From: Seiridium cupressi
Lineage: Eukaryota; Ascomycota; Sordariomycetes; Amphisphaeriales; Sporocadaceae
Length of the DNA stretch: 64,000 bases
Reading direction: 5' to 3'
Assembly: GCA_036674765.1 (NCBI GenBank)
Contig: JARVKI010000011.1
Span: 248,001-312,000 of the forward strand
In this document: positions 45,701 to 56,974 of the stretch, in pieces
How positions within the stretch are numbered: the first letter of the stretch is position 1
Layout: the number at the start of each line of letters is the position of its first letter
Notes under the pieces: model-generated
Seen by the model: the letters and a program-made list of their open reading frames with translations, nothing else
What the model was told of the DNA's origin: nothing
The model's database searches: none
Position numbers and translations under genes: made by a program

Positions 45701-46263
45701 ATGAACGGGCGAAGCCAATGGAGCAAAACCCCGACGAGACCGGTGCTGAGACGACGACGCAGGCACAGCCACAAAATCAAATCAAGACTGGTGACGGCGC
45801 TGATGAGACTCCTCGCCGTCAGGAGGAAGATGCGCCGGACATCCATCCGCAGCGACCGCAGGGGGCTGTTCATTCAGTCTCCGAAGCTCGCGAAGCAGAG
45901 GATGCTGTTCCTGACCTACCACATCCGAGTGCCTCGATGCACAGCACAGTTTCCTATGAGCCTCGAGAATCTCCCAGCTCACCGCCCCGTCCGAGTTATG
46001 ATAGGCTCGACTCTGTGACGTGGAGCGATCGCGACTGGGCCGACAGTGGAGACGAGAGCGAGGATGCAGACAATCATCTGGCTTACAGCAACAAGAAATC
46101 GTCGAGCGAGGAGAAGGGAAAGGAGATCGAGAGGTCCGGTAGTCCGGCATGGAATTGGACCGAGAAGATTGTGGGCAAGGGTGTGGGCAAAGGCAAACAG
46201 AGTCCTGTCCAGCAGGGACCTAGGAGTCCTGTTGAGGAAGGAGCTGACTTGCCTCGTCCGTAG
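42742..46263 (+). CDS. DUF676 alpha/beta-hydrolase (ROG1-like putative lipase)
   Basis: A single exon of 1173 aa. DUF676 proteins such as yeast Rog1 are monoacylglycerol lipase-like serine hydrolases. Residues 1-160 form a beta-rich N-terminal domain (SVKIGEVVRYTVTYTPS, LHLRIRNTSAIALRAAFVHGPYSLDV). The hydrolase domain starts at about residue 283 (IHLVVITHGLHSNLGADMLYL, the oxyanion region). It is split by a charged coiled-coil-like insertion (KERRKKEKAEREAKRREN, EEEEEYDDEE) and resumes with the nucleophile elbow FIGHSLGGLVQTYAI (Ser near residue 458). PINFITLASPLLGLS and a late block with conserved Asp and His-type context (YSNVVNDGIVPLRTSCLLFLDW) follow. The last ~500 residues are disordered with many SP/TP sites. 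It is much longer than yeast Rog1 (~685 aa) because of that tail. Confidence 0.92.
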   Translation: MLLLQQVGSVKIGEVVRYTVTYTPSHDRILPSPSVLHLRIRNTSAIALRAAFVHGPYSLDVSAYPAHFDPNVKFEDPRKYGVPEFEPMLKAGGSWTCQLTVPEDIRESAGLGASHGHFGSGREWEENTSVSWVIEVASQVIFSSSAAVGYELLVARDEKSLHLGSAPVLGGSQAQVPQPGRVSDFQQSIGAKDGHHPAQLKGVFSRAVTLKVEDTASLWNTPRLPGSEDWTQGHPNKHHGMGHPSATEAAGPPRNADKEQLKNAKDEERVKSGEKKPKKIHLVVITHGLHSNLGADMLYLKESIDATVKQARIDAKERRKKEKAEREAKRRENLAQGLEDPTQKDEELRPQISHEEEEEYDDEEVIVRGFSGNATRTERGIKFLGKRLARFVLSMTYPDQPFLPTVKSATESIAGAFKPEPVDKTDKPAHKHSTIHLPKHHGPDRAFQITSISFIGHSLGGLVQTYAIAYIQKHSPQFFTLIRPINFITLASPLLGLSNENPLYVKFALDFGLVGRTGQDLGLTWRAPTIARSGWGAIVGTLGESAHKKVMGEVQPESKPLLRILPTGPAHVALKKFRNRTVYSNVVNDGIVPLRTSCLLFLDWQGLGRVEKARREAGLMESVIGFGWAELTGANVTSPRRGPWAPLEGEQGHQQQGPSISTVSSEPSTPPEHATEVPQPAENATVEDDTHSLNIATPYHENPPPLSTSETHNNEGPLSGFLSFFKSKEAPQPPPPKSPRPSSSKESKVFKRSQTLKLENDSASSSRSKVSTGHELEASQQSNMSAPPKTSFFESAGDILNPKIPPMEYLIDPSKRPRTIFHDRVYHPSDIPSPPLKKRPTGTLAMRKKSNSRSLSSSKTKTASQIERNDSTSSSPYETTKPGVAHQASTLSTQDYDDLLHTSPDHDPDEVIDSSNMSVEEKIARAYHKGLSWRKVLVKLEPDAHNNIIVRRMFANAHGWPVVKHLVDSHFSDAAAARVPDQKEQNDERAKPMEQNPDETGAETTTQAQPQNQIKTGDGADETPRRQEEDAPDIHPQRPQGAVHSVSEAREAEDAVPDLPHPSASMHSTVSYEPRESPSSPPRPSYDRLDSVTWSDRDWADSGDESEDADNHLAYSNKKSSSEEKGKEIERSGSPAWNWTEKIVGKGVGKGKQSPVQQGPRSPVEEGADLPRP

Positions 46264-49200
46264 AAAGGATTATACAGTGAAATAGAGGTTCAGGCTAGAG
46301 TACAATATATCGATACGAGAATACATTATCGTTATAGAAACTGTAACTGGAAGTGGTGTTCGAAAGTACTATCATTTGACCGCCGACTTGCGAGCTTTCT
46401 ACCCTCGTCGTTGAAAGTTAAATTAGATTCAGCAAGCCCAAGGCGATGTTTAATGTTGTCTCCATGCCTGTCTCACTCTTGCCCACGTTCAATTGGTCAA
46501 CATGGAACACAGCCGGGCTCGAGACTGAACAAGATGACCCAAGCGGTTGCGAAGCGCTGAGAGGTGGGAGTCAATATCTCTCTCGAGCAGCGTGTAAATT
46601 GCATATAGTGTCATGAAACTATGCTTGGAACTATCTAGTATAGCGGTAGATATAACCACCATCCTACTTTCTAAATCCCCCAACTAAGGTATAAAGTGTC
46701 CAACTTACTACAGTCCAACATGCACGGTGCTGTCTTCTGTAATGAACACGGCGCAGGTTTAAGTAAAAAAAGGAGAAACGATGAGCATAGTTCTTCATGT
46801 ATAAACACGGATTAGGGCATTTAAGCGTATTCTCAAGGAACGGCCAAGACAGAGCCACTGTCTTGCCAGTATCGCAATTCTTTAGCATAGGAAAAAAGAA
46901 AAAAAAAAATCATCTATCCCACAATCGGAACCTCAGTGTTGTGGCAGACTAAAAGACAACACAGCCCCGAGTTTCCGCAAGCCAAGGTGATACAAGTGCT
47001 GTCGGCATCGGGTCACTAAATGGCTATGTTTCTCATAAAAACATAATTCTATCATAGTGTCTGGCTCGGTATCCGGTAAGCGATGAGTAGTCGTTGCTGG
47101 CATACAAACCAGGTATGGCTCCGACATTTGTGGCGGTTCTCAGTCTCGATACGATATATGATGGGGAAAGTAGCAGCTGAGCTAGCAATTATTCAAAGAA
47201 GTCCGAGTAATTTCTACGTTTGTTACTTCTTGTGGCCAGAGCTGGAAGTCATCAGTCAAGCATATTCATTATTCGCAACACAGATCCAGCATAAGATCAG
47301 GGAGATCATGTCGAGGATAGTCATAAAGCGTCCGCGATAGGGCTTACGGCCATGTGCCTAAGTAATACCTACCCTCGGCATTAGAAGGTAGTGATGTGGA
47401 GAGACAGGCGATATCCATGTTTTCCCACATCGTCCGAGCCGACATCAATCGGCTCCTCTGGAATACCATACGAATGGCCAGACACTTGGCTCGAAGAAAG
47501 GTACTTCAGAGACACAAGCTGCAATATCACGGTCTAGCAAACCGGGGCCTTCTGATCCATGACAGAAGATAGGGGTCATTTCTCAAGAAGGGGGTGTACC
47601 TAATCCCGAACGAATTGAGAAGCACAAGCAGCGACTACCGCTCTTCTTGGAGGCAACCCTCATACGTCAAGTCGTGAAATGTTCCACGAGCGCGGTCCGA
47701 TGAGTGCGTTCAATGAGAGTTCACTATCAAAAAAACAACCGGCATGCCACCGCCCAACCAGCGTTTCGGAAGCAGAAGTATCCCCCCTCCCCCGGGGATA
47801 GCTAAGGCGTAGATAACGTTCCTGTTTGCTTGTGAGCGAACATGTGAAGATCACTTGTAAGCATTGAAAAAGCTTCACTATCTGTAGTTTCTATTTTTCA
47901 CTTTTGACTAATTCGTAATAGAGTTGCCGCTTTTAGGGTCCTGCGGTTTTGGTGTATCAGAACGATTGGCTCGTGATGGCACATTCTACTCACTTGCCGT
48001 GCAATCAAAAGCCATACAGGTTAGGAATCAGCACGCACGGTGCTACTAGTAGTTTCTCCTTCAAACCCTGTAGGATAACAGCACTTTTCATTCGTCTGCT
48101 AGTTACTTCTGTCAGGCCAATCGCACCAAGCTGTCTACAACGCCGGGTTCACTTGGCATAGAGACTCGGGTTGGCCCTTGGGATGATCGTGGTTCTTACA
48201 GCGTGTCCCGTGTCGCTTTCAGGGATGATGCGACGAACTCCGGTGGATCCGTGGTTGCGTACGCGGTGCGGTCTCCTGACCTCGACCGATCAATCTGCGT
48301 CGTTTACGAAATATAGTACGGTCGAGCTGCTGAGTTACCAAAAGCACATGTGCAGCCTAGGTGCATTTCGTGATCGGCAGAATGAACGGGCCGTAGTGCC
48401 AGTACGCAAGGGCATCCTTGCTGCGAAGTTCACGCTCGTTAGCCCGAAGCACCAGGAGAGCTACACATACTGTTGCGGTCACTCAGCAGAAATAACAATA
48501 TGCTTTCTCCAACTTGGCTTGCATTGGAGACGAAGTGGTGCGACGCCACGTACGGTCGACGTGGGAAGAAGGCAAGAGTTGGTGGGTAGGATCAGATGCA
48601 TGTATAGATCCATCAAAGTTATACGACACGGTGAGGTCGGAGATCGGCTTGCTGGCGCGTGAGAGAGACTAGGATTATCAAAAGCCTGTCGGCCTTGACC
48701 GAGTCCCACCTTATGGTTCCGCGGATGCTAAGACCTTGCATCCCGCTGACGTTTGGGTGTGGTAGGAGATCACAGGTTGTCACAAACAGCCGCCTGCCAA
48801 AAGTCTGGGGAAGGATGGACTGCAGCGGGTGGGCGGTTGAAGCGGGAAATTGAGCCATTGATACTGCAGGAGGACGATGTAACGGAGGCAGGCTTGCCGG
48901 TGTCTCCAAGCCGCTATCAGTTGTCATAAAGGATCGATCTTGCCACTACGCGAGCAAGAGAGCTCCTGAACTCAACGACCTTGCCCAGGCACCGCCGAGG
49001 ATGGAGGTTGTTACACAACAGGTGTCCGGAGACGGGCTGCGGATTGGTTGAGCGTAGAGTTTGTCCTGAAAACCGTGAGGGGACAATGTTACGTCGACAG
49101 GCTTCCCCTCACGCCTGAGTACAGTCGCTAGCGATGGTGTCAACACATAGCATTTTCTTCGCCATGGGCTTGCCATGTGAAATAGATTGCGGCTCTTAAT

Positions 49201-51738
49201 GTATGTATAACGCCTGGGTGCTCCCGTCAGCGACAGGGTACCGGGGTCCAATTCGATACACCAGTGCGCCAATGGACGTCGTTGATGTAGCAATTCCAGC
49301 CTGGAAACCAAGTTTGGTCGTTGTTGATTTAAGTTTGCAGTAGTGCTAAAATCGTTAGTTGAAATCCGGGCTGCTGTAAGAGCTTGTGACAGCGCAAGTG
49401 ATGCCTGATGCCGAGTCACGCAATCCAAGATTGCAATGATTGAACCGAATTCCGCTTTTACCTTCTGATAGCTCGGTAAACTGATCAATCGCGACACCTC
49501 GGCTTGACCATAGCAGACGACTAAAGTCCTGAAGTGCTTGGCCAAGAACGTAAATGATATGTAGAGCCAACCCAAACGAGAAGTGTGGCACCTTGGACGC
49601 ATCATATGTCAATTCCTCAGAACACTGGGAAATCGGTAAACAGAATAAGCCCACATACAATATTAGTAAGGTAGCTATTACACACATGTCGCACTTACAT
49701 CCAACCATCCTCTTGCAACAGTCCGTTAAGGATCTCAGGAACCATACGGCCCTGTCGGCTAGCTACTGGATCTTTGACTCTGGTGTGATTTGTGGAAAAT
49801 CTTGGGCGCGCTCGGGTGCCCCCGTATCAGCCCCTAGCTAAACCAGGGTGGCCTGAAGAAACACTCCAACGGAACAGGGGCTGATGTCATTACCATGTCT
49901 TCGGTTACCATTTGGAAGCTAAGAAATTGGAGATCAGTGCCTGGACTATCTGACCCCTGGCGTTGGAGCATCGTACTGTAGTTCAGCCATGATAAGAACA
50001 ACGCTGGGACCACGGGTGCGTATTCCGGTGAAGGGAATATAAGCGACCACTTTATCCGCGCGCCTGAAGACTAGGGTCTTCACATGCTGGTGTTCACATT
50101 TACTAGTTAGCATGGAAATCCGAACTCTGCCACCAATTGGACAATTGCAATCCAGAGTTTGATAATGCGCCAAGAGAATCGTAGACCTCAATTCTTCAAT
50201 GTGTAGTGCTGCCTCGAAACAGTCTGACTTTCGTTTGGCTGGTTTGTTGTGCATGTTTAATAGCAAATCGTCGTCCCGCCGCCGATCGCTCGTTGCTGTC
50301 ACGGGGTGGCTTAGGCCGCGCTCGGTGAATGGGGCTTCTCTTGGTCTGGCCAACGTGAAAGAGCTGATGGGAATCATGTTGACACCGGTTAGACAATGCT
50401 AAGATTGCAGAACTGTGTTGCTCCTTCAAGTGTTCTCGTGGCTCATAGCATGGCGATGCCAGACAGTATCTGCCGTCAGTCGACACCTCCTTCAGCCTGT
50501 AGCAGACCATCAATTCCAAGGATGAATATGGGAACATGGTTGAGTACATAGTTGCGAGGGCTCTGAGAAGTTAGGGCCGCAGTCCTCTGTGAAAGCTGGT
50601 CAACAGGAGGGTTCGAATTACTGCTTACGTAGATAACGGCCAAGAAAATGTATGCTGTCTGACGAGACGTAGCGTCTAGGACCTGTCTTCGCTGGCCCAG
50701 AGATAACAGAAATGGTCCGCGTAAGCACTTGTGCTACGCACAGTAGCTCAGCACAACTTACTATAGGATCAATGACAAGGTCTTATCTATTGATAGGTGC
50801 AGCACGGCTTGTCCTGATGAAACGCCTCACAGGAAATCAGAGATCAAACGAAAGGATCTGCGACGAATATGATGCCTCAACCTTACGTTCCGGCCCGTCT
50901 TTGGATAGTCTAAAAGCTGACTGTTTGTCCACAGACCAGCCAGCTTGGATCTTCCCCTGGGCGACGCCACGCTGATAGGGATCCGAAATGCCAGAATGAT
51001 CATGCAAACGGAGGTACGCGACCATGGCGAAGCAATCTGAATGTGCAGATGACAACGTAAGACAGTTCCGGGATATGTTTCTGGGTCGCTCATTAATGAG
51101 CCTGTCGCTGCTAATGCCGAGTAAGATGGCCTGAAGTGGCAGTCAAAGGGCCACCCCCTATGGTGGCGGCATTGGGCGCTGGGATGGAGGGGACTCAGGG
51201 GTCTTCATTGATGGACGAATTGTCCATCGCATGGCAGAGGTGTTCGTAGATGCCTCAACATGCTCAATAGGAGTCGATGCAACTTCCGACAGTGAATGCG
51301 AGTGGACGTCGATGCCACCCAGGCGGCCTGCGGTGCTGATCTAGACTCTGGCGCCATCGGGCTCTGCGACCGAAATGCCGGCGGGGAAGCATTTCTGTGC
51401 AACAATTGGCGGAGCACACCTTGAGACCTTTCGACTCACCACGCGGACGTTAGTCATCAATGGACGTAAATAGTCGTCGTAGGCTCGAGATAAGGGAGTG
51501 TAGCACTTGTGGGTACAAAGCGATCCTGGACAGGGCGGTGGTGGATAGCCCGAAGCGACTGGGAAAACACAGGCTCTCGGGCGCGTAATCAACCGGAAGC
51601 CTCTGATGCAGAGATCGATGCCATCGTCAGGAGGATCCATGATTGGACCTATTTAGCCACAGAATGGCAAATTGCAGTCTGCGCTTTGGGAAGGTGTAAA
51701 AAGACGCCCAGGGCGCAGGACCTGCCAACCTGCTCAGT

Positions 51739-51773
51739 CGCAGAGGGTGCAGAAGGTGCAGCAGGTGCAGAAG
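51739..51773. repeat. 9-bp minisatellite (GCAG.AGGT units)
   Basis: About four head-to-tail copies of a GCAGAAGGT-like unit. Confidence 0.65.
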
Positions 51774-54616
51774 ATCCCCACGGGGCCAGAGGCAGCCGCC
51801 CTGGGTTTCTGTGGGGTACCTGTTGATCTGACTGATGTGTTGCCGCAAATGGCAGTCCCAGGGAAAAGGAAAACCCGGGGCGGCGTGGGGGCTCTGTAGC
51901 GGGCCCAAGTCTGAACCCTGCAACGAATCCTCCTGTCACAAAGCCGTCCCAATCAGCTCTCGCTCTGGCAGCACCAGCACCATGGTACGCTACTCTGGCT
52001 TCTGCCTCTCCGTAAGCCGTTCGTGATTGTCTACGGTATTCCATCTTATTCATGCACCGCACACGTCCTACGCTGCTGGAGTCTCACAGGAGCCTATCGC
52101 CAGTCAGAGCCATGTGCGCCGCCGCTCAGCCCATGCCCATGCCTAGTTTCTTCGCTCCTGAGCATGTTTCAAGGTCGCGGCTGATGCAATGATCGTCAAC
52201 GCCCCCCACGAATCTTCACCACGTGTATGGCAGTTGCCTCGCCGATGGTCTCGCTGTTCTTCCCGGCGCTCCTCCAGAGACGGCATCGACAAACGCCAGA
52301 CCAAGATTGATTTCCGCCGCGTATCTCATGACCATAGAAGCCGCGCCAGCCTGGCGGCCGAATTGCGTCGGCCACCGTCGTGTTTAGTATTGACACACTG
52401 GGTTCACTCGTGTCGACAGGGGATACATGGACAAATCGGGCAGCCATCGTCATGCTAGACATTCGGTATCCTTAAAAAGCAACATGATTACCGTAAGCCA
52501 GCCTCTCCTGGCGAATCGGTGCACTGTCTGCTTTACTGTTGGCTCGGTCCTGGCAAGACCCCGGCTCAATCCCCACACTCCAGTTCCGTACTGCCCACGA
52601 GAACCTTGAAAGAACCAGCCACGACACTCACAATAATTGATGCTGTTATCACTAAAAATTGGTGATGACTACCACAACATACTTTCTAGCCGACCCATAT
52701 CAAGCAGCTCGCATTTCGACTTCTCGCGCTAGCTTACCATGAAGGAAGTTGCGGTGAAGAATTTGTCTGCTGGCTGTCATGCTTGTATGACAAAAACTTT
52801 TCTTATTGCAGAACACATTGGACTTGCACTGTCACATTGGTTCTGCCATGATGGCGCAACATCCGCTAAAAGACCACTAATATTTGCTTGTTACCACCAT
52901 CTACCGGGTCTTCCGCGTTTTCCGAAGCTCCACGGGTCCTGTATATAGTCGTCGATTATACCAGCCTACCACTTGAGTCGATCGACCATCGAATGAGGTC
53001 ATGCCATAATGGAACCTTGAATGCCAGCAGGTACCGACCGATACTCCATCAAGGTGAAGAGGCACTCGTGTGTGTGACCAAGAGCGGCCCCCTTCTCGCA
53101 CGTATCTCTACGCGCTCCTGTAATCGCCCGGTGCAGTGTGCACAGTGACTGTTATTTTCTCGTCACTGTCCACCAACAAAACACAAATGGGGGTTTGTGT
53201 AGCAGCAAGCCCCAAGGAAACTCTCTGCAGTTGTTGTCCGCCCCGTCGAACAAGCGGCAAGTCGTCGAGCAATGTCGACCATCGTCTTCGGGCCATTGCT
53301 GTAAGGCACCGAGGATCATGACCCTGGGATTCCGTTGCCTACACGACACCGAACTGCAGTTCTGCCATCCGACTGGTCGTGGCTGGCCCGGCTGCATCAT
53401 GCCTTGATTTCCCGATGCAGATGATTGAAAGGGTAGGAATCAGCCGCCAAATCCCAAGATCCATAGCCCCAAACTGCCAAGGTCGTCAAGAAACCCTCAC
53501 CAACAAAGACTCTCTCACTTCTATGTAGGTGTCAATGAGCAGGGGCATCAGAATGACGGTGGAACCCCGCAATTTACAGTACAATGCCTGTCCTTGACCT
53601 TGGAATCACTTGCATAACCAGCAAGCCCAAGATCAGCTCTCATCGGGTACATGGAGGAAAGTTCGATAAACTCCATTGTCGTAGAAAGTTCTAGGGTGGA
53701 AATTTCGCAGAGCGGACTGCCAACGCAGAGGGGCCGCATCAATGGCAATGACGAGCCCATGCTGCCTTGGAAGTTGCCTTGACATCAATACGATGTAATT
53801 TTCATGGTTGGGATTAGGCATCTCGCCAAGGATTCTCCGAATGGCCAAACACCCCCAGATCGTTTCACACCACAGCCTCCGGGGCAAACCCGGGGGTGTG
53901 GAGTCATACTTTTCTTCCTTCCTCTCTTCCCGTCGGGCGTTCACGTCAGCCTTTTTCAGCTCCGACGCCCATGCCATCCGCCCCAATACTTACGACGACC
54001 CCAAACTTGCTGGGGAGAGGAGGTAGCAAATTAACTTCTAGAGACCAAGGGTCGCGGGCAATATTGGGGAATAGGAGGCTGCGCGCATACCGTACCGCGA
54101 CCAATATTGGGGGCCGCGGCTAGGCTGACGCTTTTCACTGGATGACGGGAATCTTGAACAGCTGAAAAAAATTGTTGCTGAGCAATGAGTCCCACCGCTC
54201 CTTTGCGTTCAGGCGAATGTAACCTTGAATAGGGATTGGACAGCCAACAAGGGTTGCCTGATGACAGACCGACTCCTATCGTATTCATTTTATTACACAA
54301 TGCCGGGGAAGTCCGGGGGCGTGTCGGGGTGGTGAGGGCTGTTCGGCAGTAGGGCAGAAATGCACAACGAATGTACTCCTTCTCCCCTTATCCACGGGGC
54401 TCAACTGTAAACAAGCACAAATGCGCCATGTCGGTAAGTATCTCTTGGTTTCCTTGGAAGGGGGGGGAACGTAGCCTGATACTTTCCTTAGCCCTTCTCC
54501 CACCTTACTTTACCCCTGAGCCACCCTCGCCGCTGCGGAACATTCTGTGCTGTAATACACCCACTAAGCAGGCTGAAGCATAAAGTCGCCCGAACCATAT
54601 GGGCATCAAGACATCG

Positions 54617-54621
<5 letters not shown>

Positions 54622-54648
<27 letters not shown>
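54622..54648. repeat. (AC)n microsatellite, about 13 units
   Basis: Uninterrupted AC dinucleotide run following a TATA-like GTATAT. Confidence 0.95.
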
Positions 54649-55699
54649 AAGGCATACATGTGGTGTCGGTGAAGGGGAATGACCTCTTCTTTGTAGCGGT
54701 CAAATATATTGGAAATGTTTTTTGTACATACAAATATATTGGCTCTGCATGTTTGGGTGTACTGATGATCTTCATGTCTCAACCCTGAACCTAGTATACC
54801 ATCGACGCTCCGTGCCGCTGTCTTTCCTTTTTTATGTGGGGTAATATGTAGGGGATCTCGTTCCCCGAGTCTGGGGGCGGAGGAGGCCTGGGGTGTGTTT
54901 TGCTGCAATGTAACTATTTTATACAAATATACATGCCTGTGATTTTCGCCAAATTCACCTGTTTCGAGCCAGGCACAGAAAACTCGACACGGTAGAAGGG
55001 ACGCAAAAGAGGCGTAGGGTCGCTAGCTCCGTCAGAGGTCAGGCAACCAGTCGTGGTGGAGATGAGCAACCTGATATTCGAGGGCGTCATTCTTCACTTA
55101 TGGAATTAAAAAAATTAAAAAAAGATTTTGGGGTTATGAGGAGAGATCGCATAGCCTTCGGTTCGAAGATTACTTTCCTTGCTACTAAAGCTATCCCATT
55201 GCCTTCACTGGCTAAACCTTTGTGCGCCCCTAAAGGTGACAGTCGTCGTGAAGCCAAAATCCAACCCGCTTTCCACCTGAGACCACCAGTAGGCTCAATG
55301 TTGTTTATTTCACAGTAAATACGCCATTCGCTACCGCCTGCAACAAATCGCTGGGCATCTCGTGACATAGGAAAGCCAAATATGCTCAATGAACAAGTGG
55401 TATTGTCGCTTTTCCCGGCTCCGGATCCTGAAAGGAAAGCCGAGGGAAATAAAACTCGTAAAATCCAATAAAGAGGAGATCTAAATCCGCCAAGGGCTGT
55501 TCAAGTCTATACATCGTCCCGCTGTGTTGGAGTCCGAATCGCCGCCCATCACAACTTCGCAAATCCGCAATTATTAAAAGTGGAATGTTTGTTGCCACTA
55601 ATATCCTGCCAGTAAACGCCTTCTCTTTCTATATGCCCTTCTATAAACCCATTATCATCAATCATATCGTGAAAGGAGATCTGCAGGTGTAGGCAAGCA

Positions 55700-56974
55700 C
55701 TACGTCCTATCCATGAGATCCCCACCAGCGAGACTGGCCGTCGTCGAGCTGCGACCGCTGCTGTTGTACCCGTCACTGGGCGCAAGTAGATCTTGCACGG
55801 CAACCTTGGGCATCTGAGGCACAGGCAGTTTCCTGCTGCCATCGGGCCGGCTGATGATGTCTGTAAGAGACAAGCCAGATCGGGGAGCAGGACTGCTGGT
55901 CTGTTGCTGCGGCTGATAGGTTGGGTTCTCGCCAAAATGGGGCTCCATTGGTGCCAAAGCAGGCGTGTGGCCCAAGGTCAAGTTTCGCAACGTCGGGAGC
56001 TCAATGCCAGCGTAAGGTCGCAACCTTGGTGAGTGCGCAGGAGTGGCGAGCGGCGTATGGTCTGGAGTGGGCGAAAGGGAGTCGTGTGAGAAAGTTGGCG
56101 ACGAGGGGGCGGTAGAATTCGGTGAGTTTGGCCTAGACTTCTTTGCGTGTCTCACAGGATGAGTGTAGTGGTCATCATGCTCCTCATTCGAGTGAGATCT
56201 CGACATGTGGTACGAAGCCAAGGACGGAAGGTGGCCGCGCGAGCTGTGCAGGCTATGGGAATAGTACGGGTGGTGTCTCGCGTTGTGATGATGAGAAGTG
56301 ATATTGTCCCGCTCAACCTGTTTCGCAGCATTGGCAAGGACGCCCATATCCATGTTGTGGCCAGAAAGGGGGCTGCCACCCATGTTTCGCCCGTAAATAG
56401 GGGCCGCGGGCAGGGTGTACTGGGAGTACGAGTGAGGCGGCGATACATTTGGAGAGGCCAAGGTCGAGTTTGGTGCACTCTTGATAGACCTTGGCCCAGA
56501 GGGCGGTGGCATCATGGAGTCCGGCGACAAAGCCGAACCCATGTGGTGATGCGCCTGTTGCGGATTCTTGTTGCCTCTCCTCGAGTTGGGGTTGTTGTGT
56601 ATCCTCGAGTGTCGAGTAAGCTCATCTGACCGGGAAAACTTCTTGCTGCAGCCAGGGAACTGGCAAGCATGCGGCTTTTCACCCGTGTGAGTCCTGATAT
56701 GCCTCGTCTGGTGTTCTAATCTGTGGAACGCCTTGTCGCATAGGGGGCACTTGTATGGTCGCGGCAGTTCACTAGGATTCTCCTGTGGCTGGCCGCCCGG
56801 CAGAGGCCCATTTGGCCGAATAACGCTGACTGTTGCCATATCCACGTCGCCGTCGTGATCAACCGTCTGGACGGCAGGAGCGCTGACGGCGCTATGAATT
56901 GGAGGTGCTGAGGTGGGCGCAGATTCGGGGTTCAGCAGGTTGGAAAAATCCACCGCTGATTGTGAGCGTTGCAT
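55700..56974 (-). CDS. creA: Carbon catabolite repressor CreA/CRE1, C2H2 zinc-finger transcription factor
   Basis: Single exon of 424 aa; the start at 56974 gives [18 protein letters not shown], the canonical CRE1 N-terminus. The frame stays open 32 codons upstream, but that part is not conserved-looking. CreA represses genes for alternative carbon sources in glucose by binding SYGGRG sites. Two C2H2 fingers occupy residues 74-126: [23 protein letters not shown] and, after the TGEKPH linker, [24 protein letters not shown], with the DNA-reading residues of the CreA/Mig1 family. Downstream are a His-rich stretch, an SP/TP-rich segment including [25 protein letters not shown], the conserved [24 protein letters not shown] block and a C-terminal [29 protein letters not shown]. 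Length fits CRE1 orthologues. Confidence 0.97.
   Translation of the reverse strand: MQRSQSAVDFSNLLNPESAPTSAPPIHSAVSAPAVQTVDHDGDVDMATVSVIRPNGPLPGGQPQENPSELPRPYKCPLCDKAFHRLEHQTRHIRTHTGEKPHACQFPGCSKKFSRSDELTRHSRIHNNPNSRRGNKNPQQAHHHMGSALSPDSMMPPPSGPRSIKSAPNSTLASPNVSPPHSYSQYTLPAAPIYGRNMGGSPLSGHNMDMGVLANAAKQVERDNITSHHHNARHHPYYSHSLHSSRGHLPSLASYHMSRSHSNEEHDDHYTHPVRHAKKSRPNSPNSTAPSSPTFSHDSLSPTPDHTPLATPAHSPRLRPYAGIELPTLRNLTLGHTPALAPMEPHFGENPTYQPQQQTSSPAPRSGLSLTDIISRPDGSRKLPVPQMPKVAVQDLLAPSDGYNSSGRSSTTASLAGGDLMDRT

Larger units (their letters stand above)
46264..55699. other. 9.4-kb region without a recognisable gene (downstream of creA)
   Basis: Every frame in this stretch is short or lacks motifs. 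The longest are 48946-49605 on the minus strand (219 codons, overlapped by a 117-codon frame in another phase up to 49708) and 48171-48662 on the plus strand (163 codons). Base composition is mixed, without the extreme AT bias expected of RIP. Only simple repeats were seen: an A-run near 46900, a GCAGAAGGT-like 9-mer repeated around 51739-51773, and a CA microsatellite at 54622-54648. Non-coding RNA or decayed coding sequence cannot be excluded. Confidence 0.4.

Noticed and set aside
50605..50630. GGTTCGAATT word resembling a tRNA T-loop
   Set aside because: The flanking bases do not form a T-stem, and no acceptor or anticodon arm can be found at the right distance.
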